A DNA stretch of 21,124 nt, taken from contig JAEZGP010000762.1 in assembly GCA_023437285.1 (NCBI GenBank), positions 1 to 21,124 of the forward strand, read 5' to 3'. Of the stretch, positions 7,652 to 14,534 are shown in pieces; positions within the stretch are counted from its first letter, which is position 1, and every line of letters starts with the position of its first letter. The stretch comes from Actinomycetes bacterium (GTDB lineage Bacteria; Actinomycetota; Actinomycetes; Mycobacteriales; Micromonosporaceae). The notes under the pieces were generated by a model. The model was not told the origin of the DNA. It did not search any database and worked only from the letters and a program-made list of their open reading frames with translations. Made by a program: the position numbers and the translations under genes.

Positions 7652-9016
7652 GTGTTCGTCGAAACCATCCTGCCGCTGCTGGCGTTCGCACTGCTGACCG
7701 CCGGCAACGCCGGTTTCGTCGCAGCCGAGTTCTCGCTCGTGACCGTTGACCGGGCCGCCGTGGACCAGCAGGCGGCGGCCGGCGACGCCAAAGCCCGTAC
7801 GGTCCGCAAGGCGCTGCGCCAATTGTCGTTCCAGCTCTCCGGCGCCCAACTGGGCATCACGATCACCGCGCTGCTCACCGGCTATCTCGCCGAGCCGGCG
7901 CTGGCGAAGCTGTTCACCCCGGTCGTCGAGCCGATCGCCAAGGGCGCCACCACGGGCGTCACGCACGTCCTGGCACTCGTCCTGGCCACCCTGCTGTCCA
8001 TGCTCTTCGGTGAGCTGGTCCCCAAGAACGTCGCGCTGGCCCGCCCGATGCCGACCGCCCGCCTGACCGCCGGCCCGCAACGCGCGTTCTCGACGACCGT
8101 CAAGTGGCTGATCCTCGCGCTCAACAACTCGGCCAACTGGATCGTGCGCCGCTTCGGCATCGAGCCGCAGGAGGAGCTGGCCAGTGCCCGGTCGCCGGAG
8201 GAACTCGGGCTGCTCGCGGCGTACTCGGCCAAGGCCGGCGCGCTGCCGCACGAGACCGCGGTGCTGTTGCAGCGGACCATCCGCTTCGCCGACAAGCGGG
8301 CGGCGGAGGCGATGACCCCGCGCGTCGACGTCCTGGCCGTCGCCGCGGACGAGACGGTCGCCGCCGTGCTGGCTACCGCCCGCTCATCGGGCTACAGCCG
8401 CTTCCCCGTCTTCGAGGAGACCCTCGACCAGGTCGTCGGCGTGGTCACCGTGATCGACGCGCTGTCGGTCCCGATCGCGGCGCGCTCGACGACGCTGGTC
8501 AAGGCCGTCGCCCGCGAACCGGTCCTGGTCCCCGAGTCGCTCGACCTGGACGGGGTGCTCGCCACGCTGCGGGCGGGCGGCGGAGACCTCGCGATTGTCG
8601 TCGACGAGTACGGCGGCACGGACGGGGTCGTCACGATCGAGGACCTGGTCGAGGAGCTGGTCGGTGAGATCACCGACGAGTACGACGTGGCCGAGCAGGC
8701 GCCCGACCGGCCCCGGCTGGCCGACGTGGCCGCCCCCGGGGCGGAGGTCACCGCCGGCCGGCGCGACCGCCGCTGGCTCGTCGACGGCGTGCTGCGGGAG
8801 GACGAGTTGGCGGAGTTGACCGGCTTCCGGATGCCCGAGGGCCCGTACGAGACCCTCGCGGGGTTCCTCATGGCCCGGCTCGGGCACATTCCGGTCGCCG
8901 GGGAGGTCGTCGAGGAGATGGGCTGGGAGTTCACCGTCGTCGAGGTGGACCGCCGCCGGGTCGAACAGGTCCGGGTCGTCGGCCCCGAGCCGCTGGACGA
9001 GGAGGACGGCGCGTGA
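7652..9016 (+). CDS. CNNM/HlyC-CorC family membrane protein with CBS pair and C-terminal CorC domain
   Basis: CNNM/CorB-type proteins act in divalent-cation (Mg2+) efflux or homeostasis. The frame is open from 7556, but GTG 7652 has GAGGGGA just upstream (7641-7647) and places the hydrophobic segment (FVETILPLLAFALLTAGNAGFVAAEFSLV) at the N-terminus, giving 454 aa. The DUF21/CNNM membrane domain (about 1-180) contains the conserved Asn/Glu patch GNAGFVAAEFS and GELVPKN (120-126). CBS domain 1 spans about 222-275 (MTPR at 221-224) and CBS domain 2 about 285-340 (VVDEYGGTDGVVTIEDLVEELVGEI is the family hallmark). The C-terminal CorC/HlyC domain spans about 357-442. It overlaps the next paralogue by GTGA. 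The second CBS signature is intact, so adenine-nucleotide binding is plausible. Confidence 0.93.
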   Translation: MFVETILPLLAFALLTAGNAGFVAAEFSLVTVDRAAVDQQAAAGDAKARTVRKALRQLSFQLSGAQLGITITALLTGYLAEPALAKLFTPVVEPIAKGATTGVTHVLALVLATLLSMLFGELVPKNVALARPMPTARLTAGPQRAFSTTVKWLILALNNSANWIVRRFGIEPQEELASARSPEELGLLAAYSAKAGALPHETAVLLQRTIRFADKRAAEAMTPRVDVLAVAADETVAAVLATARSSGYSRFPVFEETLDQVVGVVTVIDALSVPIAARSTTLVKAVAREPVLVPESLDLDGVLATLRAGGGDLAIVVDEYGGTDGVVTIEDLVEELVGEITDEYDVAEQAPDRPRLADVAAPGAEVTAGRRDRRWLVDGVLREDELAELTGFRMPEGPYETLAGFLMARLGHIPVAGEVVEEMGWEFTVVEVDRRRVEQVRVVGPEPLDEEDGA

Positions 9017-10020
9017 GCCTGCTGATCAGCGTCATCCTGCTGCTGGGCAACGCGTTCTTCGTCGGCAGCGAGTTCGCGGTCATCGCCTCGCGGCGCACCG
9101 TGGTCGAGCCGCTGGCCGCGACGAGCCGGGCCGCCCGCCTGGCGCTGCGCGCCATGAACCAGGTCCCGCTGATGATCGCCGGCGCGCAGCTCGGCATCAC
9201 CATCTGCTCCCTCGGCCTCGGCGCGCTCGCCGAGCCCGCCCTGGCCCATCTCCTGGAGACGCCGTTCCACGCGCTCGGGCTGCCGGACGCGGCCGTGCAC
9301 CCGGTCGCCTTCGTGCTGGCGCTGGGCATCGTCGTCTTCCTACACACGGTGGTCGGCGAGATGGTGCCCAAGAACATCACCCTGGCCGGGCCGGAGCGGG
9401 CCGTCCTCGTGCTGGGCCCGCCGTTCCTCGGCTTCTGCCTGCTGTTCAAGCCCGTACTCGTGGCCATGAAGTGGCTGTCGAAGAACATCCTGAAGATCTG
9501 GAGCATCGAGTCGGCGGACGCGGTGAAGACGGTCTACACCGCCGAGGAGCTGGCGAACCTGGTGACGCAGGCGAGCACCGAGGGCCTGCTGGCGCCCGTC
9601 GAGCACGAGCGCATCTCGGGCGCGCTGGCGTTGCATCAACGCACCGCCGGTGACGTGCTGCTGCCGTGGTCGGCGGTGACCACAGTGGCCGAGGACGTGT
9701 CGCCCGCCGAGTTGGAGGTGCTCGCCACCCGTACGGGGCGGTCGCGCTTTCCGGTGGTCGGCCGGGTTTCGCGGCGCGTACTCGGCTTTGTGCATGTGAA
9801 GGACGTCCTCGGGGTGGCGGGGCCCGACCGGCGGCGGCCGATCGACTCGGCGCGGATCCGCCCGCTGGCCGTGGTACCGCCGGACCGTACGCTGGCCGAG
9901 CTGCTCATCGCGATGCGCCGCGAGCGTCGGCACATCGTGTTGGTCAGCGACGGGCAGACCCCGCTGGGCGTGGTCACCCTGCACGACCTCCTCGGCGTCA
10001 TTCAACCGCTGCCCGCGTAA
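9013..10020 (+). CDS. CNNM-family membrane protein with CBS pair, lacking the CorC domain
   Basis: This 335-aa paralogue of the preceding gene starts at GTG 9013, inside the upstream stop (GTGA), so it is translationally coupled. The DUF21/CNNM domain (about 1-170) has GNAFFVGSEFAVI (12-24), AGAQLGITICSLGLGALAEP and GEMVPKNITLAGPE (115-128). CBS repeats lie at about 213-267 and 280-332 (ending LGVVTLHDLLGVIQPLPA). Compared with its neighbour it ends right after the CBS pair, about 100 residues short of a full CorC protein, which is the usual form of the second member of such actinobacterial pairs. The two may form a heteromeric transporter. A 7-bp hairpin follows 16 bp after the stop. Confidence 0.92.
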   Translation: MSLLISVILLLGNAFFVGSEFAVIASRRTVVEPLAATSRAARLALRAMNQVPLMIAGAQLGITICSLGLGALAEPALAHLLETPFHALGLPDAAVHPVAFVLALGIVVFLHTVVGEMVPKNITLAGPERAVLVLGPPFLGFCLLFKPVLVAMKWLSKNILKIWSIESADAVKTVYTAEELANLVTQASTEGLLAPVEHERISGALALHQRTAGDVLLPWSAVTTVAEDVSPAELEVLATRTGRSRFPVVGRVSRRVLGFVHVKDVLGVAGPDRRRPIDSARIRPLAVVPPDRTLAELLIAMRRERRHIVLVSDGQTPLGVVTLHDLLGVIQPLPA

Positions 10021-10035
10021 CGCACCGCGACCATC

Positions 10036-10054
10036 GCTACACCCGTTGTGTAGC
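10036..10054 (+). terminator. Terminator-like hairpin after the CNNM pair
   Basis: GCTACAC (10036-10042) and GTGTAGC (10048-10054) form a perfect 7-bp stem with a 5-nt loop, 16 bases after the stop codon at 10020. There is no clear T-run afterwards. Confidence 0.5.
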
Positions 10055-10060
10055 AAGGCT

Positions 10061-10140
10061 TTGCGAATTAATCGAAAGTCCTTTATGTGAAGGGCCGACA
10101 GGTTGCGGGCGTCGCATCGACTCCCTAATGTGAAGGACCG
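10061..10140 (+). promoter_or_regulatory. Duplicated promoter-like unit upstream of the riboswitch
   Basis: The best promoter is TTGCGG (10103-10108), a 17-bp spacer, and TAATGT (10126-10131), giving a start near 10138 just before the riboswitch. A related unit lies about 42 bp upstream: TTGCGA (10061-10066), then TTATGT (10083-10088). Both units continue with the same downstream block, ATGTGAAGGRCCG (from 10085 and from 10128). The repeat could be tandem promoters or two copies of a regulator site. Confidence 0.5.
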
Positions 10141-10179
10141 TCCGACCGTGACAGGCTGACCTCCCGGCGGCCGCGGCGG

Positions 10180-10306
10180 ACCCCGCCTAATCGTCGCGAG
10201 ACGAATCGGGGACCCACCTGGTTTCAGATGGGGTGAATCCGCGGCTTCCCCCGCGGTAGGGCTAGGTCTTCCCGCCCGAACCCGTCAGCTAACCCGGTCG
10301 GCGGTG
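10180..10306 (+). ncRNA. Cyclic di-AMP riboswitch (ydaO-yuaA class)
   Basis: The leader shows the hallmark blocks of the ydaO motif in order: CGGGGACCCAC (10207-10217), GGGGTGAATCC (10230-10240), GGTAGGGCTAGG (10255-10266), and CCCGAACCCGTCAGCTAACC (10275-10294). The outer P1 helix can close by CCGCC (10183-10187) with GGCGG (10300-10304). The class binds c-di-AMP and in actinobacteria usually lies before cell-wall hydrolase genes, such as rpf and NlpC/P60 genes, as here. Binding normally turns the gene off. The ribosome site AAGGAG (10314-10319) follows the aptamer by about 10 nt, so an expression platform acting on translation is possible. I see no obvious terminator. Confidence 0.93.
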
Positions 10307-10329
10307 AGGGAAGAAGGAGTCGGTTCGCC

Positions 10330-11322
10330 GTGGCCACCCCTGCCCGCGTCCACAGACCCTTGCGCGTCGCCTTCGTCGCGGCGGTAACTGCCGTTTCCGT
10401 TGTGCTCATGTCGGGTGCTCAGGCCCACGCGGCCGACCCGTCCGTCTCCGAGGTCGAGAAGCAGATCGCCGATCTGTGGGCCGACGCCGAGCCGATGATC
10501 GAGCACTACAACAAGGTGCACGAGCAGTACAAGAAAAACAAAGCCAAGCTCGCCACGCTGAAGAAGAAGATCGAGCCGTTGGAGCGGCAGGTCAACCTGG
10601 CCCAGATCCGCATCGGCGTGGTCTCCGCCCAGATCTACAAGGGCGGCCAGGCCAGCGCCATCAACGCGATGCTCGCCAGTGGGGAGCCGCGCAACCTCGC
10701 CGACCAGCTGTCGCTGCTCGACCAGCTCGCCCGCGACCAGCAGCGGCAGATCTCCGGCGTCACCGAGCTCAAGACAAAGTACGACAAGCAGCGCGCGCCG
10801 CTCGACACCCTGGTCACCAAGCTCGCCGACCAGGACAAGGACCTGCTCAAGAAGACCAAGGAGATCGAGGAAAAGCTCAAGGACCTGCAGGCGCTGCGCC
10901 GCAAGCTCTACGGTTCCTCCGGTGGCACCGGCTCGTTCCGCCCTTGGCCCTGCCCGTCGGAGTACGCGCCGACGAACGGTTACAAGGCCGCGAAGTTCGC
11001 CTGCTCGCAGGCCGGCGACCCGTACGTGTGGGGTGCCGCGGGGCCCAACAGCTACGACTGCTCCGGCCTGACCTTGCGGGCCTGGTCGCAGGTCGGCGTC
11101 TCCCTGCCGCACAACGCCGCCGCGCAGCGCTCGTCCATGAAGTACGTCGACAAGGCCGATCTCCAGATCGGCGACCTCGTCTTCTACTTCGGCGACCTGC
11201 GCCACGTGGCGATCTACGTGGGCAACGGCAAGGTCATGCACGCCCCGACGGCGGGCGACAACGTCCGCATGGCCGACATGTACTCGGTGGGCAGCGTCCA
11301 CAGCTTCGGCCGCCCCAGCTGA
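10330..11322 (+). CDS. Secreted NlpC/P60 peptidoglycan endopeptidase with N-terminal coiled coil
   Basis: This is a secreted cysteine peptidase that cuts peptidoglycan stem peptides (RipA/RipC type). GTG 10330 has AAGGAG at 10314-10319. The 330-aa product has a Sec signal peptide (basic MATPARVHRPLRV, hydrophobic core, AHA cleavage site near residue 34). A long Lys/Glu/Gln-rich coiled coil follows (about 38-195), as in related hydrolases, where it blocks or positions the catalytic domain. After a Gly/Ser linker comes the NlpC/P60 domain (about 212-328). Cys244 (YDCSGLTLRAW), His292 (RHVAIYVG) and His304 (MHAPT) form the catalytic triad. Cys208 and Cys225 may form a disulfide at the domain edge. 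The c-di-AMP riboswitch just upstream ties its expression to turgor and envelope signalling. Confidence 0.95.
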   Translation: MATPARVHRPLRVAFVAAVTAVSVVLMSGAQAHAADPSVSEVEKQIADLWADAEPMIEHYNKVHEQYKKNKAKLATLKKKIEPLERQVNLAQIRIGVVSAQIYKGGQASAINAMLASGEPRNLADQLSLLDQLARDQQRQISGVTELKTKYDKQRAPLDTLVTKLADQDKDLLKKTKEIEEKLKDLQALRRKLYGSSGGTGSFRPWPCPSEYAPTNGYKAAKFACSQAGDPYVWGAAGPNSYDCSGLTLRAWSQVGVSLPHNAAAQRSSMKYVDKADLQIGDLVFYFGDLRHVAIYVGNGKVMHAPTAGDNVRMADMYSVGSVHSFGRPS

Positions 11323-11368
11323 CCAACGCGCCGCGCGGCCCCGCCCGGGCCGCGCGGCGCGGCGTTGG
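11323..11368. terminator. Strong bidirectional hairpin between convergent genes
   Basis: CCAACGC (11323-11329) pairs with GCGTTGG (11362-11368), and GCCGCGCGGCC (11330-11340) with GGCCGCGCGGC (11348-11358). A 7-nt loop and a 3-nt bulge give an 18-bp GC-rich stem. It starts at the NlpC/P60 stop and ends 7 bp before the convergent CBS gene's stop. Confidence 0.85.
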
Positions 11369-11375
11369 ACCCCGG

Positions 11376-11771
11376 TCAGCGCACGGCGGCCGGGACGGGG
11401 TTCTGGGTCCAGATGCGCAGGATGTCGCGGACGGAGATGACGCCGAGGACGTCGTCGCCGTCGAGTACGACGAGGTGTCGGAAGCCGCCGCGGACCATGG
11501 CGGCCGCCGCGTCCTCGATGGTCCAGTCGGGGCCGGCGTAGACGACCTCCCACGTGATGTGTCCGGCGGCGCGCTCGGTGTCCGGGTTGAGGCCGGCGCC
11601 GATCGCGTTGAGCACGTCACGTTCGGTGATGATCCCGACGCCTTCGCCATCGGGGTCTTCGACGATGGCAGACCCGACGCGCCGGGCTGACATCAGTCGC
11701 GCCGTCTGGCGCAGTGTGTGGTCGGGACCGACAATCAGCACGGTTTTGGACATAGCGTCGCGAACCTGCAT
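11376..11771 (-). CDS. Stand-alone CBS-pair protein
   Basis: The 131-aa soluble protein consists of two CBS domains and nothing else. The first is at about residues 1-57 (MQVRDAMSKTVLIVGPDHTL, with ARLMSARRVGSAIV and GIITERDVLNAIGAG). The second is at about 72-122 (DWTIEDAAAAMVRGGFRHLVVLDGDDVLGVISVRDILRIW). CBS pairs bind adenine nucleotides and act as energy or second-messenger sensors; those of this small actinobacterial type have no assigned partner. A GAAGGGGTG ribosome site precedes ATG 11771. It is divergent from the cytidylyltransferase operon and convergent on the NlpC/P60 gene. Confidence 0.92.
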   Translation of the reverse strand: MQVRDAMSKTVLIVGPDHTLRQTARLMSARRVGSAIVEDPDGEGVGIITERDVLNAIGAGLNPDTERAAGHITWEVVYAGPDWTIEDAAAAMVRGGFRHLVVLDGDDVLGVISVRDILRIWTQNPVPAAVR

Positions 11772-11826
11772 CGCGCATCACCCCTTCAGGAACGCACGGT
11801 ACGGCCATAGTGACCCGGACGGGGGC

Positions 11827-11840
11827 AACTCTCAAGAGTT
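11827..11840. promoter_or_regulatory. Perfect 14-bp palindromic pair in the divergent intergenic region (putative operator)
   Basis: AACTCT and AGAGTT are exact reverse complements around a 2-bp centre (CA). The site lies 56 bp upstream of the CBS-pair start and 125 bp upstream of the nucleotidyltransferase start. It could serve either gene. Confidence 0.35.
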
Positions 11841-11964
11841 CAGCGCATTCGTGCCGCAAGCGGTGTACTGGCGCGCACAACTGCTCACGACGGCCTCTTC
11901 CCCGGTCCGTTACCCTGTCCTGACCCACGTCCCCCTGCGTGGCTTTGCGGATGAAGGAAACCTC

Positions 11965-12705
11965 ATGATCGGACTGGTTCTCGCGGCTGGCGCGGGACGT
12001 CGCCTGCGTCCATACACCGACCACGTGCCGAAGGCGCTGATGGAGGTCGACGGCACGACGACCATCCTCGACATCGCGCTGCGCAACCTCGCGGCGGCCG
12101 AGCTGCGGGACATCACCATCGTGGTCGGCTACGCGGCGCACGCCGTCACCGAGCGCCAGGAGGCCTTGGAAAAGGAGTACGACGTCCGGCTCACCTTCAT
12201 CCACAACGACAAGGCTGAGATCTGGAACAACGCGTACTCGCTGTGGCTGGCCCGGGAGGCGTACGCGAACGGGGCGCTGGTCGTGAACGGGGACACGGTC
12301 CACCCGGCGAGCGTGCAGCGCACCCTGCTGGCCGCCCGCGAGAGCGACGACGCGGGCATCTACGTCGCCCTCGACGACATGAAGAGCCTCGCGGACGAGG
12401 AAATGAAGGTGATCACGGACGACACCGGGCGCCTGTTGAAGATCACCAAACTGATGGACCCGGCCGACGCGACCGGCGAGCACATCGGCGTCACCCTCAT
12501 CGAGGCGCACGCGGCGGCCGCGCTCACCGACGCGCTGGAGAACACCTGGCGGCGCGACCCCAACCTGTTCTACGAGGACGGATACCAGGAGTACGCCGAA
12601 CGCGGCGGCAAGGTCCAGACCGTCAGCATCGGTAAGCTCGACTGGGTAGAGGTCGACAACCACGAGGACCTCGCCCGGGCCCGCGAGATCGCGTGCACGT
12701 ACTAG
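11965..12705 (+). CDS. LicC-like cytidylyl/nucleotidyltransferase of the G1P operon
   Basis: The enzyme activates a phosphorylated alcohol by forming an NDP-alcohol; relatives include choline-phosphate and inositol-phosphate cytidylyltransferases. The frame is open far upstream, but ATG 11965 has AAGGAA six bases before it and starts the fold directly (MIGLVLAAGAGRRLRP), giving 246 aa. Signature features are the nucleotide-binding loop AAGAGRRLRPYTDHVPKAL (7-25), with Arg13 and Lys23, the NNAYSLW block (88-94) seen in LicC-type enzymes, and VVNGDTVHP (106-114) with metal-binding Asp110. WVEVDNHEDLARA near the end supplies the second acidic site. The 10-bp gap to the dehydrogenase gene and the CDP-alcohol phosphotransferase downstream suggest that CTP and glycerol-1-phosphate are the substrates. 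That is an inference. Confidence 0.88.
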   Translation: MIGLVLAAGAGRRLRPYTDHVPKALMEVDGTTTILDIALRNLAAAELRDITIVVGYAAHAVTERQEALEKEYDVRLTFIHNDKAEIWNNAYSLWLAREAYANGALVVNGDTVHPASVQRTLLAARESDDAGIYVALDDMKSLADEEMKVITDDTGRLLKITKLMDPADATGEHIGVTLIEAHAAAALTDALENTWRRDPNLFYEDGYQEYAERGGKVQTVSIGKLDWVEVDNHEDLARAREIACTY

Positions 12706-12715
12706 GAGAGCCAAC

Positions 12716-13810
12716 GTGCCGCTGCTAGCGCGTACGGTCACCACGCCCCTCGTGATCGACATCCGGCGCGGGGCGGTGGCCGACCTCGGCCAGATGCTCG
12801 CCGACCGGCGCATCTCGGCCGGCGGCGACGTGGCGATCGTGGTCGGCCCGGGTCAGGGGGAACGGGTCGCCGAACTGGTGCGGCCGAGCCTCAACCGCGC
12901 CGACGTGTTCACCGTGAGCGGCGGCTCGGTGGAGGCGGCGCTCGACCTCGGCGAGAAGATCCGGGCCGGTTCGTACGACGCCGTCGTCGGCATCGGCGGC
13001 GGCAAGACGATCGACACGGCCAAGTACGCGGCCACCCGGTACGCCCTGCCCATGGTGAGCGTCGCGACGAGCCTGGCCCACGACGGGATCGCCTCCCCGG
13101 TGGCCGCCCTCGACCACGACGGCGGCAAGGGCTCCTACGGCGTCCACATTCCGATCGCCGTCCTGGTCGACCTCGACTTCGTGGTCGCCGGGCCGCGCCG
13201 GCAGACCCGCGCGGGCATCGGCGACGCGCTGAGCAACCTCAGCGCGGTCGCCGACTGGGAGCTGGCCCACCGGTACCGGCGCGAGCCGGTGGACGGCCTC
13301 GCGCTCACCCTGGCGCGCACGAGCGCGGAGGCGCTGCTGCACCACCCCGGCCGCATCGGCCGGGGCGCCGACGACAGTACGCAGGACGACTTCCTGCGCG
13401 TACTCGCCGAGGCGCTCGTCCTGGGCGGGCTGGCCATGTCGGTGTGCGGGTCGAGCCGGCCCTCGTCGGGCGGCTGCCACGAGATCTCGCACGCCATCGA
13501 TCACCTCTACCCGCACACCGCCGCGCACGGCGAGCAGGTGGGCCTCGGCGCGCTGTTCTGCACGTACCTGCGGGTCAGCCGCGGCCTGGAGGACGCCGCC
13601 CGGTTCAGTCAGCTCGGTGCCGCGCTCGCGCGCCACGGCCTGCCCCGGGTGCCGGCCGACGTGGGACTGTCCGTCGGGCAGTTCGCCGAGGCGGTGCTGC
13701 ACGCGCCGGGCACGCGCCCCGATCGTTACACCATCCTGGAGCACGTCGGCTTCACCGCCGACGAGGCCCTGGCGACCGTCAAGGAGTACGTCGATGCAGT
13801 CGGCGACTGA
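12716..13810 (+). CDS. sn-glycerol-1-phosphate dehydrogenase-like enzyme (EgsA/AraM branch of iron-containing alcohol dehydrogenases)
   Basis: Enzymes of this branch reduce dihydroxyacetone phosphate with NAD(P)H to sn-glycerol-1-phosphate, the backbone of archaeal lipids. The 364-aa protein has GGGKTID (94-100) for the cofactor. It has SLAHDGIASP (119-128), which closely matches the SHDGIAS motif of archaeal G1P dehydrogenase. It also has GSSRPSSGGCHEISHAID (245-262) and HGEQVGLG (271-278). Likely metal ligands are Asp170 (GIGDALSN), His255 or His259, and His271. GTG 12716 follows AGGAGAG (12704-12710), which overlaps the upstream stop. Generic pipelines would call it iron-containing alcohol dehydrogenase, and a 3-dehydroquinate-synthase-like role is an alternative. 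The operon context, with a cytidylyltransferase and a CDP-alcohol transferase, supports a glycerophosphate function. Confidence 0.85.
   Translation: MPLLARTVTTPLVIDIRRGAVADLGQMLADRRISAGGDVAIVVGPGQGERVAELVRPSLNRADVFTVSGGSVEAALDLGEKIRAGSYDAVVGIGGGKTIDTAKYAATRYALPMVSVATSLAHDGIASPVAALDHDGGKGSYGVHIPIAVLVDLDFVVAGPRRQTRAGIGDALSNLSAVADWELAHRYRREPVDGLALTLARTSAEALLHHPGRIGRGADDSTQDDFLRVLAEALVLGGLAMSVCGSSRPSSGGCHEISHAIDHLYPHTAAHGEQVGLGALFCTYLRVSRGLEDAARFSQLGAALARHGLPRVPADVGLSVGQFAEAVLHAPGTRPDRYTILEHVGFTADEALATVKEYVDAVGD
13781..13786 (+). promoter_or_regulatory. Ribosome binding site inside the dehydrogenase gene
   Basis: AAGGAG lies 7 nt before ATG 13794 and fixes the start of the CDP-alcohol phosphotransferase within the last codons of the upstream gene. 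Confidence 0.7.
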
Positions 13811-14534
13811 GGTTTACGTGCGATCCACCGTCCCCAGCGTGGGCGACTTCTACCGCACCAACCGCGGCGGCGGGCTGCTCAGCGAGGCCGTGCACCAGTG
13901 GGGCGGCGCGTTGTTCGCCCGCGCCGGCTTCCGCCGGGGCACCGCGCCGACCACGCTCACGCTGACCAACCTCGTGCTGGGCCTCGGCGCGAGCGTCGCG
14001 GTCATCGCCCTGGCGGGTCCGGCGGCCGCCGGGACCGTCCCGTTCTGGGTACCCGGCCTGATCGCGCTGGTCGGCTGGCAGATCGCCTACATGCTCGACT
14101 GCGCCGACGGGCAGTTGGCGCGCGTCAGCGGACGGCAGAGCGCCGCCGGCGGCCGGGTGGACATCCTCTGCGACGTGGCTGCCCAGATCGGCCTGGTGAC
14201 GGCCGTGAGTTCGGTGATGCTGGCCCAGCGCCCCGACACGCCCCTGTGGCTGGTGGCGCTGTTCGCCGGCAGCTGGATGGTCAACCTGGTCACGTCGGTG
14301 ATGCAGTCGGGCCCGGCCGCGGCGAGCATGGTCACCTCGCGCTCGCTGCCCGTCCGGCTGGTCAAGCTCGTCCGCGACTACGGCGCCGTCATCACGCTAT
14401 TCGCGCTCGTCATCCTGTTCATTCCGCAGTGGACGATCGTGCCGGTGGTGTTCTTCACGGCCGTGAACACGCTGTTCCTGTTCGCCAGCATCGCGTTCAG
14501 CGCGCGTGCCGCCCTGCGGGCCGCGCCGCGCTGA
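13794..14534 (+). CDS. CDP-alcohol phosphatidyltransferase-family membrane enzyme
   Basis: The family moves the phosphoalcohol from a CDP-activated donor to an acceptor alcohol inside the membrane. The 246-aa product carries the complete CDP-AP signature: Asp102, Asp105-Gly106, Ala109-Arg110, Gly119, Asp123 and Asp127. All spacings match the canonical motif. Hydrophobic segments at about 55-76, 83-101, 127-145, 155-172, 195-212 and 215-236 indicate about six TM helices. ATG 13794 overlaps the dehydrogenase gene by 17 bp and has AAGGAG seven bases upstream. The 40-residue N-terminal extension before the first helix includes DFYRTNRGGGLLSEAVHQWGG, an amphipathic stretch often found in actinobacterial members. 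Its gene context predicts use of a CDP-glycerol-type donor; the acceptor is unknown. The 3' end overlaps the convergent glycosyltransferase by 38 bp. Confidence 0.92.
   Translation: MQSATEVYVRSTVPSVGDFYRTNRGGGLLSEAVHQWGGALFARAGFRRGTAPTTLTLTNLVLGLGASVAVIALAGPAAAGTVPFWVPGLIALVGWQIAYMLDCADGQLARVSGRQSAAGGRVDILCDVAAQIGLVTAVSSVMLAQRPDTPLWLVALFAGSWMVNLVTSVMQSGPAAASMVTSRSLPVRLVKLVRDYGAVITLFALVILFIPQWTIVPVVFFTAVNTLFLFASIAFSARAALRAAPR

Noticed and set aside
10476..11690. 404-aa plus-strand ORF over the NlpC/P60 gene
   Set aside because: Out-of-frame shadow; the NlpC/P60 frame has signal peptide, catalytic triad and ribosome site.
11554..11964. N-terminal extension of the nucleotidyltransferase
   Set aside because: The extension overlaps the divergent CBS gene and has no family similarity; the ATG at 11965 with AAGGAA starts exactly at the conserved fold.
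13617..13793. N-terminal extension of the CDP-alcohol phosphotransferase
   Set aside because: Arg/Ser/Pro shadow of the dehydrogenase gene; AAGGAG before ATG 13794 decides the start.
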